A stretch of 64,000 nucleotides of DNA from Flavobacteriales bacterium (GCA_017795025.1 CP051243.1:558001-622000); one strand, 5' to 3'. Positions 18,419 through 27,284 are shown, numbered from the stretch's first letter. The notes: generated by a model not told the origin, from the sequence alone. Numbers and translations are program-made.

Positions 18419-19512
18419 ACCTGATCCACTAATTCTTGGTAACAGGCTTCATAGCCTAAAATGGTTTGCTCCGAGTTAAAGCGGGTTCTAATCCTTTCCT
18501 TGGCAGCAGCTCCCATGGTTTCGGGTGCCTGAGGATCATTATACATCTTTACCAGGGCTTCGGCCATAGCTTGGGGGTTTTTCTTTGGTACCACATAACC
18601 CGAGACACCATCTTCAATCATTTCCCGATTTCCGGGGATATCGGTAATAATAGCGGGCGTTCCTAGGGACATACCTTCTAAAACCGACTTGGTAATCGAC
18701 TCGCCGTAAAGTGAGGCGAGTAAAAAGGTTTGCGCCATTTTAATGATGCGCAATCCATCCGGCCGCCAGCCTAAAATATGAATGCGCTCAGGATGTGGCA
18801 GGGAGGCAATGATCTTTTGATTCTCGGGAATGTCCATATCCTTGCCCAATACCAATAAATGAATATTGGCCTCCTCTGGCAGGTGGGCAAAGGACTCCAG
18901 GAGATAGGGCATGCCTTTCATTTTCCGATTGTTCGCTACACAGGCGGCATAAAAGGCATTAGGGTCGAGGCCCAGTTCCTCATGGCTCATCGCTTCTACC
19001 TCTTCATACCATTCTAAGCGATGCCCCTTGTTAACGGTTACCAATTTGGGTTTTACGAATACCCGGGCTTTGTCGATATGCTCGGCCACCCCTTCCGAAT
19101 TGCATAAAATAGCGTCAACCCGAGGATGTAAAAACTTGTAGTAAATGCTGGGGTCGTACCAATGGATATGCCCTTGAAAGCCGCGGTAGAGCAAGACCTT
19201 AACCGGAACTCCTTTTGCGGCTTGAATACCATTTACCATCGATACGCCATTAAAGAGGTGCAGAATATCGTAGGCACCATCAATCAGTTCCTTGCGGATG
19301 AAGGCAATTTCTGCCTTATCTAATTTCTTTTCGGGATGAAAATCAATCACCCGAATACCTGCCTCCTGAAAGTTTTTACAATACGCACTGTCGCCATAGG
19401 TCATTATCGTTACCGAATGCCCACGCTTTTGCAAGCCGATAAAGATTTCGGCTTCGGGACGCACCGTAATGGTTGTTCGGTAATTACTGATGACCAATAT
19501 TTTTAAGGGCAT
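18415..19512 (-). CDS. GT4-type glycosyltransferase
   Basis: A 365-residue glycosyltransferase with the two-lobe GT-B fold. The N-terminal lobe starts KILVISNYRTTITVRPEAEIF. The C-terminal lobe has the nucleotide-sugar donor motif GESITKSVLEGMSLGTPAII followed by EMIEDGVSGYVVPKKNP, in which the E-x7-E arrangement of the family is visible. There is no signal peptide or membrane helix. It should transfer a sugar to a surface polymer or glycolipid, but the substrate cannot be read from the sequence. It is a single gene, convergent with namZ, and not in a polysaccharide cluster. Confidence 0.8.
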   Translation of the reverse strand: MPLKILVISNYRTTITVRPEAEIFIGLQKRGHSVTIMTYGDSAYCKNFQEAGIRVIDFHPEKKLDKAEIAFIRKELIDGAYDILHLFNGVSMVNGIQAAKGVPVKVLLYRGFQGHIHWYDPSIYYKFLHPRVDAILCNSEGVAEHIDKARVFVKPKLVTVNKGHRLEWYEEVEAMSHEELGLDPNAFYAACVANNRKMKGMPYLLESFAHLPEEANIHLLVLGKDMDIPENQKIIASLPHPERIHILGWRPDGLRIIKMAQTFLLASLYGESITKSVLEGMSLGTPAIITDIPGNREMIEDGVSGYVVPKKNPQAMAEALVKMYNDPQAPETMGAAAKERIRTRFNSEQTILGYEACYQELVDQV

Positions 19513-19615
19513 TGCAAAAATTTTGGGCGAAGGTAATCAATCAGCGAGAGCTCAAAAAGAAGGTCGAATGCCTAAAAATATGGGCAAAAATCAGTGTAAG
19601 GCTTTTTAAGCAAAG

Positions 19616-19623
19616 TACTTTTG
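19616..19623 (+). promoter_or_regulatory. -7 box very close to the decarboxylase start
   Basis: TACTTTTG fits TAnnTTTG exactly. It ends only four bases before the ATG at 19628, so the transcript would start at or next to that codon and be leaderless. An alternative is initiation at ATG 19643. Confidence 0.5.
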
Positions 19624-19627
19624 CAAA

Positions 19628-20866
19628 ATGATTTGGAAACACATGACAAAGCCCGAAATTAAGGATCGGGTGTACAAGGCTTTAGCCGAGAATAGAAATT
19701 ACGATAGCGATTTTATTTTAGGTATTCCCGGTACTTATTTGGATACCGCCCAGTTTCATAGGGATGCTAACTTTTTAGAAGATGCCCCTTTCTTAAGAAC
19801 CTTCATCAATAATCCTAATCATATTGGTTGTCATACCCTTACGGGAGATGGAGGAGAAGACATGTTCCGGGGTACCCAAAAAATTGAGGTAGAATTAATC
19901 CGGATGATTTCGGAGGAAATCATGAATGCCGATGCGAAATCGGTGGATGGTTATGTGGCCCCTGGTGGCACGGAAGCTAATATTCAAGCTTTGTGGGTAT
20001 ACCGCAATTACTACCAACAAGAGTTTAAAGCGGCTGCGCATGAGGTGGCCGTAGTGTTTAGCGCCGATAGTCATTACAGTTTTTATAAAGGCGCCAACAT
20101 CCTCGGCATTCGCGCATTTCCTATTGCGGTTAATGAAGAGGACCGCAGCATTTCCAAGGAAGGTTTGAGTGCGGTAATTGAAGCGGCCCAAAAAGAAGGG
20201 GTGAAGTACTTTATTGCCATAGCTAATATGAGTACCACCATGTTTGGTTCGGTAGATGACCCCGATTTGATAGGTGAAGTTTTTGAAGCCAAGAATCTCC
20301 CTTATAAAATGCATGTGGATGGTGCTTTTGGCGGATTCATTTATCCATTTACCAGCACCGATTCGAAATTAGACTTTGCTAATCCCAGGGTAAACTCCAT
20401 TACTGTTGATGCCCATAAAATGCTCATGGCACCTTACGGAACGGGAGTATTTATGATACGTAAGGATTGGATTCACTACGCCGCTACCTCCGAGGCTAGT
20501 TACGTGCAGGGCCTCGATTATACTATGGTGGGTAGCCGGTCCGGAGCGCAGGCGGTTTCGATTTGGATGATCCTTATGACCCATGGTCCCCGCGGTTGGA
20601 AAAATACCATGGAGCGCCTGATTATTGAAACCGATAAATTGTGTCATGCCCTCGACGACATGGGAATCACCTATTTCCGTCACCCCAGTTTAAATATCGT
20701 ATCCATGCATGCCCCGCAAATACCCAAAAATATCCCTTCCAAGTATCGCTTGGTAAGCGACAATTTTGGCGCGGAACCCAAGTGGTGGAAAATTGTGGTC
20801 ATGCAACATACGCTAGGTAAGGTGGTAGACCAGTTTATTACCGACATGCGCGAGGCCTTAGCCTAG
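19628..20866 (+). CDS. PLP-dependent group II amino acid decarboxylase
   Basis: The 412-residue protein has the group II decarboxylase fold. The PLP lysine lies in VDAHKMLMAPYG. SVDGYVAPGGTEANIQAL binds cofactor phosphate, HVDGAFGGF carries the Asp that contacts the PLP ring, and DSHYSFYKGANILGI is typical of the family. Related enzymes decarboxylate aspartate, glutamate or aromatic amino acids, but the substrate cannot be assigned here. The start is either ATG 19628 (MIWKHMTK) or ATG 19643. I favour 19628 because MxWK openings occur in relatives I remember. Its stop overlaps the convergent kinase gene by four bases. Confidence 0.82.
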   Translation: MIWKHMTKPEIKDRVYKALAENRNYDSDFILGIPGTYLDTAQFHRDANFLEDAPFLRTFINNPNHIGCHTLTGDGGEDMFRGTQKIEVELIRMISEEIMNADAKSVDGYVAPGGTEANIQALWVYRNYYQQEFKAAAHEVAVVFSADSHYSFYKGANILGIRAFPIAVNEEDRSISKEGLSAVIEAAQKEGVKYFIAIANMSTTMFGSVDDPDLIGEVFEAKNLPYKMHVDGAFGGFIYPFTSTDSKLDFANPRVNSITVDAHKMLMAPYGTGVFMIRKDWIHYAATSEASYVQGLDYTMVGSRSGAQAVSIWMILMTHGPRGWKNTMERLIIETDKLCHALDDMGITYFRHPSLNIVSMHAPQIPKNIPSKYRLVSDNFGAEPKWWKIVVMQHTLGKVVDQFITDMREALA

Positions 20867-22434
20867 TCCTTCCACAGTGGAAGTCGAATATCAAAGATGG
20901 CCCCATCATCGTTGTAAGCGTGGATGTTCCCTCCGTGGGCATCAACGTACTGCTTAACAATGGTTAATCCCAAACCGGTACCTTCGGCCTTTCCTTCGGT
21001 GGTAAAGGGCTGGAAGATTTTTTCTAAAACAGTGGGGGGGATCCCCGGGCCATTATCTTTAATGCTAATACGTTGAAAGTTGCCTTCGGCCGAACAACGA
21101 ATGGTAATGGTAGGGTCGGCTACCTTATGGTCTAATAAGGCATCGCCAGCATTACTGAGCAGGTTCATAATTAAGCGTTTAATCTTACTGGCATCACCAC
21201 GTAAGTAAACACTATCCTTACCTTCTAAATCTAATTTTATCGCGCTAATATCGCGACGGTTATTGGTAAGGTCGATGGCCTCTTCTATTAATTCGGCCAA
21301 GTGTACCTTCTCCTTTTTAATGGGTGCCTCCCGAATAAAATCCATAAAGTCCTCTAAAATCTCTGCGGCCTGCCGTGAGCTTTGATCCAGAAGCTCGAGG
21401 TAATCTTCATTGGCGCCATCTGCCCTTAGGAGCTCCGTAATTTGAGGGATATTTTTAATGGGAGTGCGTAGGTCATGCATCAACATTCCTAAGGCATTTC
21501 CAGCCGCACTTAATTTCTCTTTTCGCAGCAGCTCTTCTTGTAGATGGGCATTTTGAATAGCATGCGTGGCATTTTGAATAAAGAGTTGGAGAAGGTAAAT
21601 CTTCTCTGTTTTTAAAGTTTCGTTTGGTCGCAGTAGGGCAAATACGGGATAGTCTTGTAAGAGGGCAAGTACCACATTTTTATCCTGTAATATCGACTCC
21701 GAATTATGGCGCGCCATGCGAATCATTTTGAGCAGGGCTTCTTTATTGAGGGTGTCTTCGACATTTCCAACTTGGAAAAGTAAATCCAGTTCGTCACCTT
21801 CTCTTAGGGTACCCATCACCGCATTTTCGGTACCAATGTAGCGGGCGAGTTGGTCAAATATGTTTTGGAGCAAACTGTGCAGCTGACTTTCCCCTAAGCT
21901 TATTCTTCCGGTCGTGGCAATTAAGTCCTCGAGGTTTCGAAGTTTATTGTAATCGTTTACCGCCTTGGTAGCTAATTGCAAGATTTCCTCCGAATTATAG
22001 GGCTTTACGTGGTAACCCACGTTACGGCCGGCCTCTTTTACAATTTGGTCAATCGAATGATCGGAGTAGGCGGTAACAATTATGATTTCTACTTTCCCAT
22101 CGTGCTTTCGGATGCGCTTAGCGGTTTCTAAACCATCCCAACCGGGCATGCGCATATCTAGGAAAATGACCGCGTAAGGGTCGCCACTTTCCACCGCGGT
22201 ACGTACCTTTTCTACCCCAACCTGACCATTTTGGGCTTTGTCTACTCGGAAGTCAGGGAATTGCTTGTTGTCTACTACGGGCGTCTCCTCTTTTTCCTCA
22301 TCAAAGAGCAAATCCAAAGCATCATCAACTTTTACATTCTTCTCTTGCTGGTGAGGAATGAGAATCTCTTCTATGTTATCACGCACCATTTCTTCATCGT
22401 CGATGATTAGTACGCGGGTGTTCATTTTATCCAT
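20863..22434 (-). CDS. Response regulator-histidine kinase fusion with GAF-like domain
   Basis: The 523-residue soluble protein starts with a receiver: acidic pair at 12-13 (IIDDEE), phosphoacceptor Asp93 in FLDMRMPGWDG, Thr at 121 and Lys144 in HVKPYN. The receiver has an extra, acidic segment of about 30 residues (about 28-60) between its first helix and second strand. A GAF-like region spans about 170-300. The kinase core has MHDLRTP (His320), NLLSNAGDAL, KDNGPGIP and GTGLGLTI. It lies two bases after the upstream PAS kinase, so the two are made together. Phosphate may pass from the first kinase to this receiver and so control the second kinase, which is inference. Confidence 0.88.
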   Translation of the reverse strand: MDKMNTRVLIIDDEEMVRDNIEEILIPHQQEKNVKVDDALDLLFDEEKEETPVVDNKQFPDFRVDKAQNGQVGVEKVRTAVESGDPYAVIFLDMRMPGWDGLETAKRIRKHDGKVEIIIVTAYSDHSIDQIVKEAGRNVGYHVKPYNSEEILQLATKAVNDYNKLRNLEDLIATTGRISLGESQLHSLLQNIFDQLARYIGTENAVMGTLREGDELDLLFQVGNVEDTLNKEALLKMIRMARHNSESILQDKNVVLALLQDYPVFALLRPNETLKTEKIYLLQLFIQNATHAIQNAHLQEELLRKEKLSAAGNALGMLMHDLRTPIKNIPQITELLRADGANEDYLELLDQSSRQAAEILEDFMDFIREAPIKKEKVHLAELIEEAIDLTNNRRDISAIKLDLEGKDSVYLRGDASKIKRLIMNLLSNAGDALLDHKVADPTITIRCSAEGNFQRISIKDNGPGIPPTVLEKIFQPFTTEGKAEGTGLGLTIVKQYVDAHGGNIHAYNDDGAIFDIRLPLWKD

Positions 22435-22436
22435 GA

Positions 22437-23678
22437 TTAATCTGCTGAGCTTAAGGGAATACGAATAGTAACTGTAGCACCTTGGCCTGGGCCTTCGCTG
22501 CTAATCTTTAAGGAGCCGTTATGACTTTCTATTACCGCAATACTGCTGGCCAAACCAATTCCGGTTCCTGAAGATTTGGTGGTGAAGCCGCGCTCAACAA
22601 GACGTTCAGCATCTTTCGGGTCGAAGCCAATCCCATTATCCTGGATAACTACCTCTAAGGCGTCTTTTTGAATATCGACCTCGATGGCTAGTTTCTTAGG
22701 ATCGGAGCTTCCTTCATCAATAGCATCTAAGGCATTTTTGAGGAGATTGATAAAAACTTGTATGAGTTTGGTGCGGTCTCCTTCAAAGCTGGGCATCTCA
22801 TCGGGAATATCGGCGCTAAGCTCAATTTCCCGCTTTTCGATGCTGGCCATTAAAATGGAAAGCGCATCATAGAGTACATTCTTAAGGTTTACCGGGGCCC
22901 GCTTGGAGCTTTCGGTATTACTAACGTACTGTCTTTGAATATTAAGGATATCACTAATGTGGCTGGTGATCCCCATCTGTTCCTTAATGTTGGTATTGAG
23001 CTTATTAACCAAGCTAATTTGATTTTCTTGTAAACCACTCACGAGGTTAATTAGCGCCTTGGATTTTGCCTCCCCAATGGCTTGGGCAATATCTGATTCT
23101 TTGGTTTCGAGGAAGAGTTTCAGCTTTTCGAGGGTTTCAAGATCACTTTCTTCTAAACTCCTACGGGCCTTGGTAAGATGGGAGCCAATCCCCACCACTG
23201 CATTTCCAATATCATGTAAAACACCCGCAGCCATTTCAAATTTACTGCGATCGATGGCCATTTCTTGGTTTAGCCTTGCTACTTCTTCTTGGGCTACGTG
23301 ATAATTGGTGATATCATCGAAGCTGTAAACATAGGACTGGGCCGAAACCTTATTGATGGAGTAGAAGAAATGACGAACATGCATTTCACCTTCATGTTCC
23401 ATCTCCACCGTTTGCTTTTGCTGGGTGAGGATAAAACCGGATTCTTCGGGATAGTCATCAATTTTCTTGGCGATACCCGGAGCAATCATCTCCAGCAACT
23501 TGAGAATGTTAGTTGGGGCTAATCCAGCTCTTTGATAGAGGGGAAGTACCATCATTTCGGCCATCTGATTCATGTGGCGGATGTCGCCGGATTGGTTGGC
23601 CACAATCAATCCAATGGCGGCCTGATCCAGTATCGTTAACAGATCCTGATCGGCCATGGAGGAGTGGGGAGTTTTCAT
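22437..23678 (-). CDS. PAS-domain sensor histidine kinase
   Basis: From ATG 23678 the product has 413 residues and no membrane segment. A PAS domain is at about 10-110 (DLLTILDQAAIGLIVANQSGDIRHMN). The H-box reads VLHDIGNAVVGIGSHL, the HDIGN-type histidine motif. The HATPase domain has LLKNALDAIDEG, QDNGIGFDP and GTGIGLASS. ATG 23657 (MADQDLL) is an alternative start. The longer frame beginning at 23714 would start inside a terminator hairpin and is rejected. It is followed after two bases by the receiver-kinase gene. Both are on the same strand as trxA, but the terminator at 23692-23723 separates them from it. Confidence 0.87.
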   Translation of the reverse strand: MKTPHSSMADQDLLTILDQAAIGLIVANQSGDIRHMNQMAEMMVLPLYQRAGLAPTNILKLLEMIAPGIAKKIDDYPEESGFILTQQKQTVEMEHEGEMHVRHFFYSINKVSAQSYVYSFDDITNYHVAQEEVARLNQEMAIDRSKFEMAAGVLHDIGNAVVGIGSHLTKARRSLEESDLETLEKLKLFLETKESDIAQAIGEAKSKALINLVSGLQENQISLVNKLNTNIKEQMGITSHISDILNIQRQYVSNTESSKRAPVNLKNVLYDALSILMASIEKREIELSADIPDEMPSFEGDRTKLIQVFINLLKNALDAIDEGSSDPKKLAIEVDIQKDALEVVIQDNGIGFDPKDAERLVERGFTTKSSGTGIGLASSIAVIESHNGSLKISSEGPGQGATVTIRIPLSSAD

Positions 23679-23691
23679 GTCCCCTAAATTG

Positions 23692-23723
23692 AAAAAAAAA
23701 ACCGCGGTTTGCAAGACCGCGGT
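23692..23723 (-). terminator. Rho-independent terminator after trxA
   Basis: On the minus strand ACCGCGGT is followed by a 7-base loop, a second ACCGCGGT and nine U residues. The 8-base stem is perfect. It lies 25 bases past the trxA stop and 14 bases before the PAS-kinase ATG. Confidence 0.9.
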
Positions 23724-23748
23724 ATCAGTAATTTATAGGTTCATCGAA

Positions 23749-24111
23749 TTATTTTGTTACAAGCAATTCTTCCTCGATCACCTTTTGCAAATTATTCTTT
23801 GGTAAAGCCCCTCTCGACATCATCGGAGTACCTTCCATTGGGATAAATAAAATGGAGGGAATACTTTGGATGCCAAAAGCACCGGCCAATTCTTGTTCGG
23901 CTTCGGTATCTACCTTATAAATGATTATATCGTCTTTATATTCATCACTTAACTCCTCAAAAATAGGGGCAACCATTTGGCAAGGTCCACACCAATCGGC
24001 ATAAAAGTCGATAATGGCGGGTTTATCTCCTTGGTATTTCCATTCTTTATGTTGAGTATAATCGAATACGTCTTGCTTAAACTTTTCAGTACTTAATTTT
24101 ACGGTGGGCAT
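23749..24111 (-). CDS. trxA: Thioredoxin
   Basis: A 120-residue cytoplasmic thioredoxin with the redox motif WCGPC at 40-44 inside IIDFYADWCGPCQMV, and the cis-Pro loop in IQSIPSILF. It lacks a signal peptide. It has a slightly longer N-terminus than classical Trx. It should reduce disulfides in cytoplasmic proteins, including enzymes such as ribonucleotide reductase or methionine sulfoxide reductase. It stands as a single gene with its own terminator. Confidence 0.93.
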   Translation of the reverse strand: MPTVKLSTEKFKQDVFDYTQHKEWKYQGDKPAIIDFYADWCGPCQMVAPIFEELSDEYKDDIIIYKVDTEAEQELAGAFGIQSIPSILFIPMEGTPMMSRGALPKNNLQKVIEEELLVTK

Positions 24112-24189
24112 TTCACTAAATTTTGTGCAGCGAAGGTAAAGCCTCTCTGCAAGGTGAAGGGTGCCATAAGTTACTTGTATAATATTATA

Positions 24190-24966
24190 ATGAAGCTTAA
24201 TACTTCGTCAGGTTTTTTAAAATCAGAGGCTGCTTTTGCCTTGGTATCTGCTGTAATGCTATTTACCTTCTTGGCGATTTACCGCTCTTTTGGTATTGAT
24301 GCTCAGCTTTCGGCCAGCGGCCACGGTCTGTTCATTCGCAGTTTAACCTATGCCACCTGCTTTGGATTCACGCTCTACCTCTGTGCCTTAATAATAGGTA
24401 ACAGGCAGATTTGGCTCCTTCGAATGAGCCAATTCATACTTAGCCTGATTATCACCTTTCTACTTCTAAACTTCTTTTGGCTAGGCCAAGATTGGCAGTG
24501 GTCTAGCTTCGGTTCCCTAGCGGGGGATTTAGTGCTTTTCTGGGTTTTTCCTTTGCTTTATAATTTAGCATTGAGGCGTTTTTCGGAGCGGTCTATAACC
24601 GTCGGACTTAAAGCGGATGTAGAGCAAGCAGAACTTCGATTAAGTGATGATACTGGTCGTAAGGAGCTTATTTTAAAGGCGGATGAACTTTTATTTGCGA
24701 CAGCGGAAGGGAATTACCTGGATATACACTTTTGGAGAAATGGGCAAGCAGAGAAATTGCTGTTAAGGCAAAGTCTTAAAAACTTGGAAGCCCAATACCC
24801 CAATCATTTAATCAGGATTCACCGTAAACATCTTGTAGCCCTAAACTCCATTTCAGAAGTTTTTTGGCATTCCCGAGACGCAAAGGTTCGCTTAAAGGAT
24901 GGCAGAGAGTTAAAATTAGGTAGTACCTATCAGGCCCAATTAAAAGACCGCTGGTCGAGGGTGTAG
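24190..24966 (+). CDS. Membrane-anchored LytTR transcription regulator
   Basis: From ATG 24190 the product has 258 residues. Four hydrophobic helices fill the first half (about 13-35, 50-70, 80-100 and 110-130). A LytTR DNA-binding domain follows at about 150-258, with RKELILKADELLFATAEGNYLDIHF, LLRQSLKNLEAQ, IRIHRKHLVALNSI and a final VRLKDGRELKLG, in the order usual for the family. It has no kinase or receiver, so it may sense a signal through its membrane part and bind DNA directly. The upstream GTG at 24154 is less likely because it adds a stretch of no obvious use. Confidence 0.85.
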   Translation: MKLNTSSGFLKSEAAFALVSAVMLFTFLAIYRSFGIDAQLSASGHGLFIRSLTYATCFGFTLYLCALIIGNRQIWLLRMSQFILSLIITFLLLNFFWLGQDWQWSSFGSLAGDLVLFWVFPLLYNLALRRFSERSITVGLKADVEQAELRLSDDTGRKELILKADELLFATAEGNYLDIHFWRNGQAEKLLLRQSLKNLEAQYPNHLIRIHRKHLVALNSISEVFWHSRDAKVRLKDGRELKLGSTYQAQLKDRWSRV

Positions 24967-25057
24967 GCGGTATTTACCATTCGTCCCAAATAATTCAATT
25001 TAGTCCCAAACTCCCGTATTTCTTGTGCAGCTGTGCTTATTAGTCGATTTTTGAAAC

Positions 25058-26131
25058 ATGCTTTTACGCCAGTTTTTCGCAGTCTCGGCCTTGCTAGGAC
25101 TAAGCTTATTGCAGCCCCAGCCAGAGCTCCCAAATTTTTCGGGTCAACTTTACCTCCAATCCGAATTGCAAAAGGAGATCTTTTTGTGTCAGGGCTTAGC
25201 CAATCGTGCGCACCAAGTACCCGTAAATGAGGAAACGGTTTTTGATATAGCTTCCCTTAACAAGTCCTTTATTGCCAATTTGGTATTGCAGGCAGTGGGT
25301 GAAGGACGCTGGAAACTGGATGATCATTTAAACGACCTTTTAGCCGGCTATAACTATCAGGCGCGCTTTGATCCAGAAATAACGCTACATCAAATGCTTT
25401 GTCACCGTTCTGGCTTGGCTGATTATGATGACTTAGCGGAAGATTTGAAAGCCCATAATTTTCGGAAATATAAGCGAAGCACTTTCCGTAATGCCGCATA
25501 CCTTTCTTTTTTAGCCGCTCAGGAACATGGACCAGCCAATCAGAAGTTTTACTATTCAAATTTCGCTTATCACATCTTACCCATCTTATTAGAAGCCGAG
25601 TATGAGCAGGAATTTCAAAGTATTCTAAGTCAGAAAATTGGCGAAGTTTTAGGGATGAAAAACTTGTATGCACCAATTGAGAGAAGGCAGGTAATTCCCA
25701 ATCTCGCCACTGCTTACACCCTGGAGGAAGGAAAGTTTTATGCCAATGAGTATATCGACCTTAGTTTGGGTCGACGTATTTTTTGCGGAGCTCCGGAGCT
25801 TATGAAATGGCTGGAAGCAGGAGGAGGTAGAAGCTTATTATCAGATAGCTTAGCTTCCTTGGTGATGCAAAATCATTTGGTCGATATAAGCGAGGACTAT
25901 GCTTATGGCTATGGTTGGGTAACTTATGAGGCCAGAGATCAGTTTAAGATGGGAAATCTTGATTTAAACCAAAGCTATTTTATTCATGGTGGAAGTACCG
26001 AGGGCTTTCAGTCCTTAGCCATTTCGGTTAATGAAGGCGAAACCAAATTAGTCTTGCTGGCCAATAATGGCGATGGTAAAGCGCTTTTTGAACGTGCGAA
26101 ATCAATTTTAAAGAACATTTACGATGATTAA
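25058..26131 (+). CDS. Secreted serine hydrolase of the class C beta-lactamase/PBP fold
   Basis: The 357-residue protein begins with a hydrophobic signal segment (MLLRQFFAVSALLGLSLL). The catalytic SxxK motif is SLNK at 66-69 in DIASLNKSFIANLV. The YxN motif is YSN in FYYSNFAYHILP, and a KTG-like HGG lies in YFIHGGSTEGFQS. Together these support a serine acyl-enzyme, such as a D-amino peptidase, esterase or penicillin-recognising enzyme. The exact substrate is unknown. The next gene begins before its stop, with an 8-base overlap, so they form an operon. Confidence 0.85.
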   Translation: MLLRQFFAVSALLGLSLLQPQPELPNFSGQLYLQSELQKEIFLCQGLANRAHQVPVNEETVFDIASLNKSFIANLVLQAVGEGRWKLDDHLNDLLAGYNYQARFDPEITLHQMLCHRSGLADYDDLAEDLKAHNFRKYKRSTFRNAAYLSFLAAQEHGPANQKFYYSNFAYHILPILLEAEYEQEFQSILSQKIGEVLGMKNLYAPIERRQVIPNLATAYTLEEGKFYANEYIDLSLGRRIFCGAPELMKWLEAGGGRSLLSDSLASLVMQNHLVDISEDYAYGYGWVTYEARDQFKMGNLDLNQSYFIHGGSTEGFQSLAISVNEGETKLVLLANNGDGKALFERAKSILKNIYDD

Positions 26132-26786
26132 CAAGGTCCTGTATATACTACTGTTTATCGGTTTTAACAGCCAAGCCCAAGAATTCTTAGGTATGTGGGA
26201 AGTAGTTTCGGTGGAAGTGGGAGACTTTAAAAATACACCTCAGGCCAAATGGATTTTATTTGAGGAGGAGGGTTTTAGGTCAGGAAATGGATTTTTAAAA
26301 AATGGGGCTGGTACCTATACTTATCAGCATAAAACCAAGGCTTTAAAAATTCAGGATAGTTTAGGATTTGAAGATTCGAATGGACCATTTATCGTTTCTT
26401 TTGAAGGCGAGACCATGATTTGGCAGCGGAATGAAGATGAGGGTTTGGTAACAGTGCGATTGGAAAGACGCTCGGAATTACCCATGCGGCCGCTCGATAG
26501 GATTATTGGAATTTGGCTTCCAGAGGAGCCTGATAGTATCTCCTATGTGTTTTTAAGTTGGACTCGTAATTATCGTATTCGATTTGCTGATGGACGTACG
26601 GAAAATGGCGTTTGGCATGCCCATGCCCATCGTCCTGAACTGATCTTTTTACCATGGGACCGCAGTAAAAAGTCCCGTTCCTATTGGATAGAAACGGGAC
26701 CTTGGGAAGAGCTGTTGCTCAAGTCCGCTGCCGATGAAAGTCAGCAGCATCACTATTCACGTGTTCGAAGTTTTCCAGAAGATTAG
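26124..26786 (+). CDS. Secreted protein with two lipocalin-like halves
   Basis: The 220-residue product has a signal peptide (MINKVLYILLFIGFNSQAQ). Two segments of similar pattern follow: FLGMWEVVSVE to about residue 110, and RIIGIWLPEEP to the end. Both begin with G-x-W, continue through GAGTY or NGVW, and end in a strand with W or L. This resembles a tandem of small lipocalin-like barrels, common in Bacteroidota secreted proteins, but I cannot confirm it. It overlaps the upstream serine hydrolase by eight bases and the convergent HiPIP gene by four. Function is unknown. Confidence 0.6.
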   Translation: MINKVLYILLFIGFNSQAQEFLGMWEVVSVEVGDFKNTPQAKWILFEEEGFRSGNGFLKNGAGTYTYQHKTKALKIQDSLGFEDSNGPFIVSFEGETMIWQRNEDEGLVTVRLERRSELPMRPLDRIIGIWLPEEPDSISYVFLSWTRNYRIRFADGRTENGVWHAHAHRPELIFLPWDRSKKSRSYWIETGPWEELLLKSAADESQQHHYSRVRSFPED

Positions 26787-27193
26787 GCTTCGGCTGCCCA
26801 AGACTTACAATATCCTCCAGGAGCCACGGCGCCATTTACAAATAATTGGCAACCTCCGCAGGCTCCTTCAAATTTATCGGGCTGGTAAAACCTACAGTTT
26901 TTACAAATCTTATCCGCTTCTGGACTTTCGGCCACATAACCTACACTTTCGCGAACCGATAAATCTGATTCGGCTAAGTTGCTGTTATATTGGTCACAGT
27001 CGGCGGTAGCTGCTTCGGTGGCTGCTTCGCTAGCTGCTGGTGCTGGAGCGGGTGCTGGTTTTGGGCTTGGACTATCGCTGCTCGCTTCTTCCGGACTGCC
27101 TCCGCAAGCTTGCAAAAGGGCCACTCCCGAAAAAGCGGTTAAGGATAAAATTCCGGCTTTAGTTAAAAAGGTTCTTCGATCTGTCTTGGTCAT
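26783..27193 (-). CDS. Tat-exported lipoprotein with high-potential iron-sulfur (HiPIP) domain
   Basis: The 136-residue protein opens with a twin-arginine signal (DRRTFLTKAG, Arg6-Arg7) and a lipobox ending at Cys30 (LLQAC). A Pro/Ala-rich linker at about 41-60 precedes the C-terminal domain. That domain has a HiPIP-like cysteine pattern: Cys97 and Cys100 (ICKNC), Cys115 in CGGCQLF, Cys129 in GGYCKSW, with an additional Cys112. Such domains hold one [4Fe-4S] cluster and carry electrons in the periplasm. Tat export fits, because the cluster is inserted before export. No partner oxidase or reductase is adjacent. The cysteine ligand set is inferred from the pattern. Confidence 0.85.
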   Translation of the reverse strand: MTKTDRRTFLTKAGILSLTAFSGVALLQACGGSPEEASSDSPSPKPAPAPAPAASEAATEAATADCDQYNSNLAESDLSVRESVGYVAESPEADKICKNCRFYQPDKFEGACGGCQLFVNGAVAPGGYCKSWAAEA

Positions 27194-27284
27194 ATCTCAT
27201 TCGTTTTAAGCTTAATCAATATTACAGATAAAGGCCATAAGTGTTCTCATTATCAGCTTATTTGGACTTAATCCAATTAGCCAA

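Noticed and set aside
23679-23714. Longer start for the PAS kinase at 23714
   Set aside because: The upstream extension lies within the trxA terminator hairpin and its U tract, and an ATG at 23678 is available.
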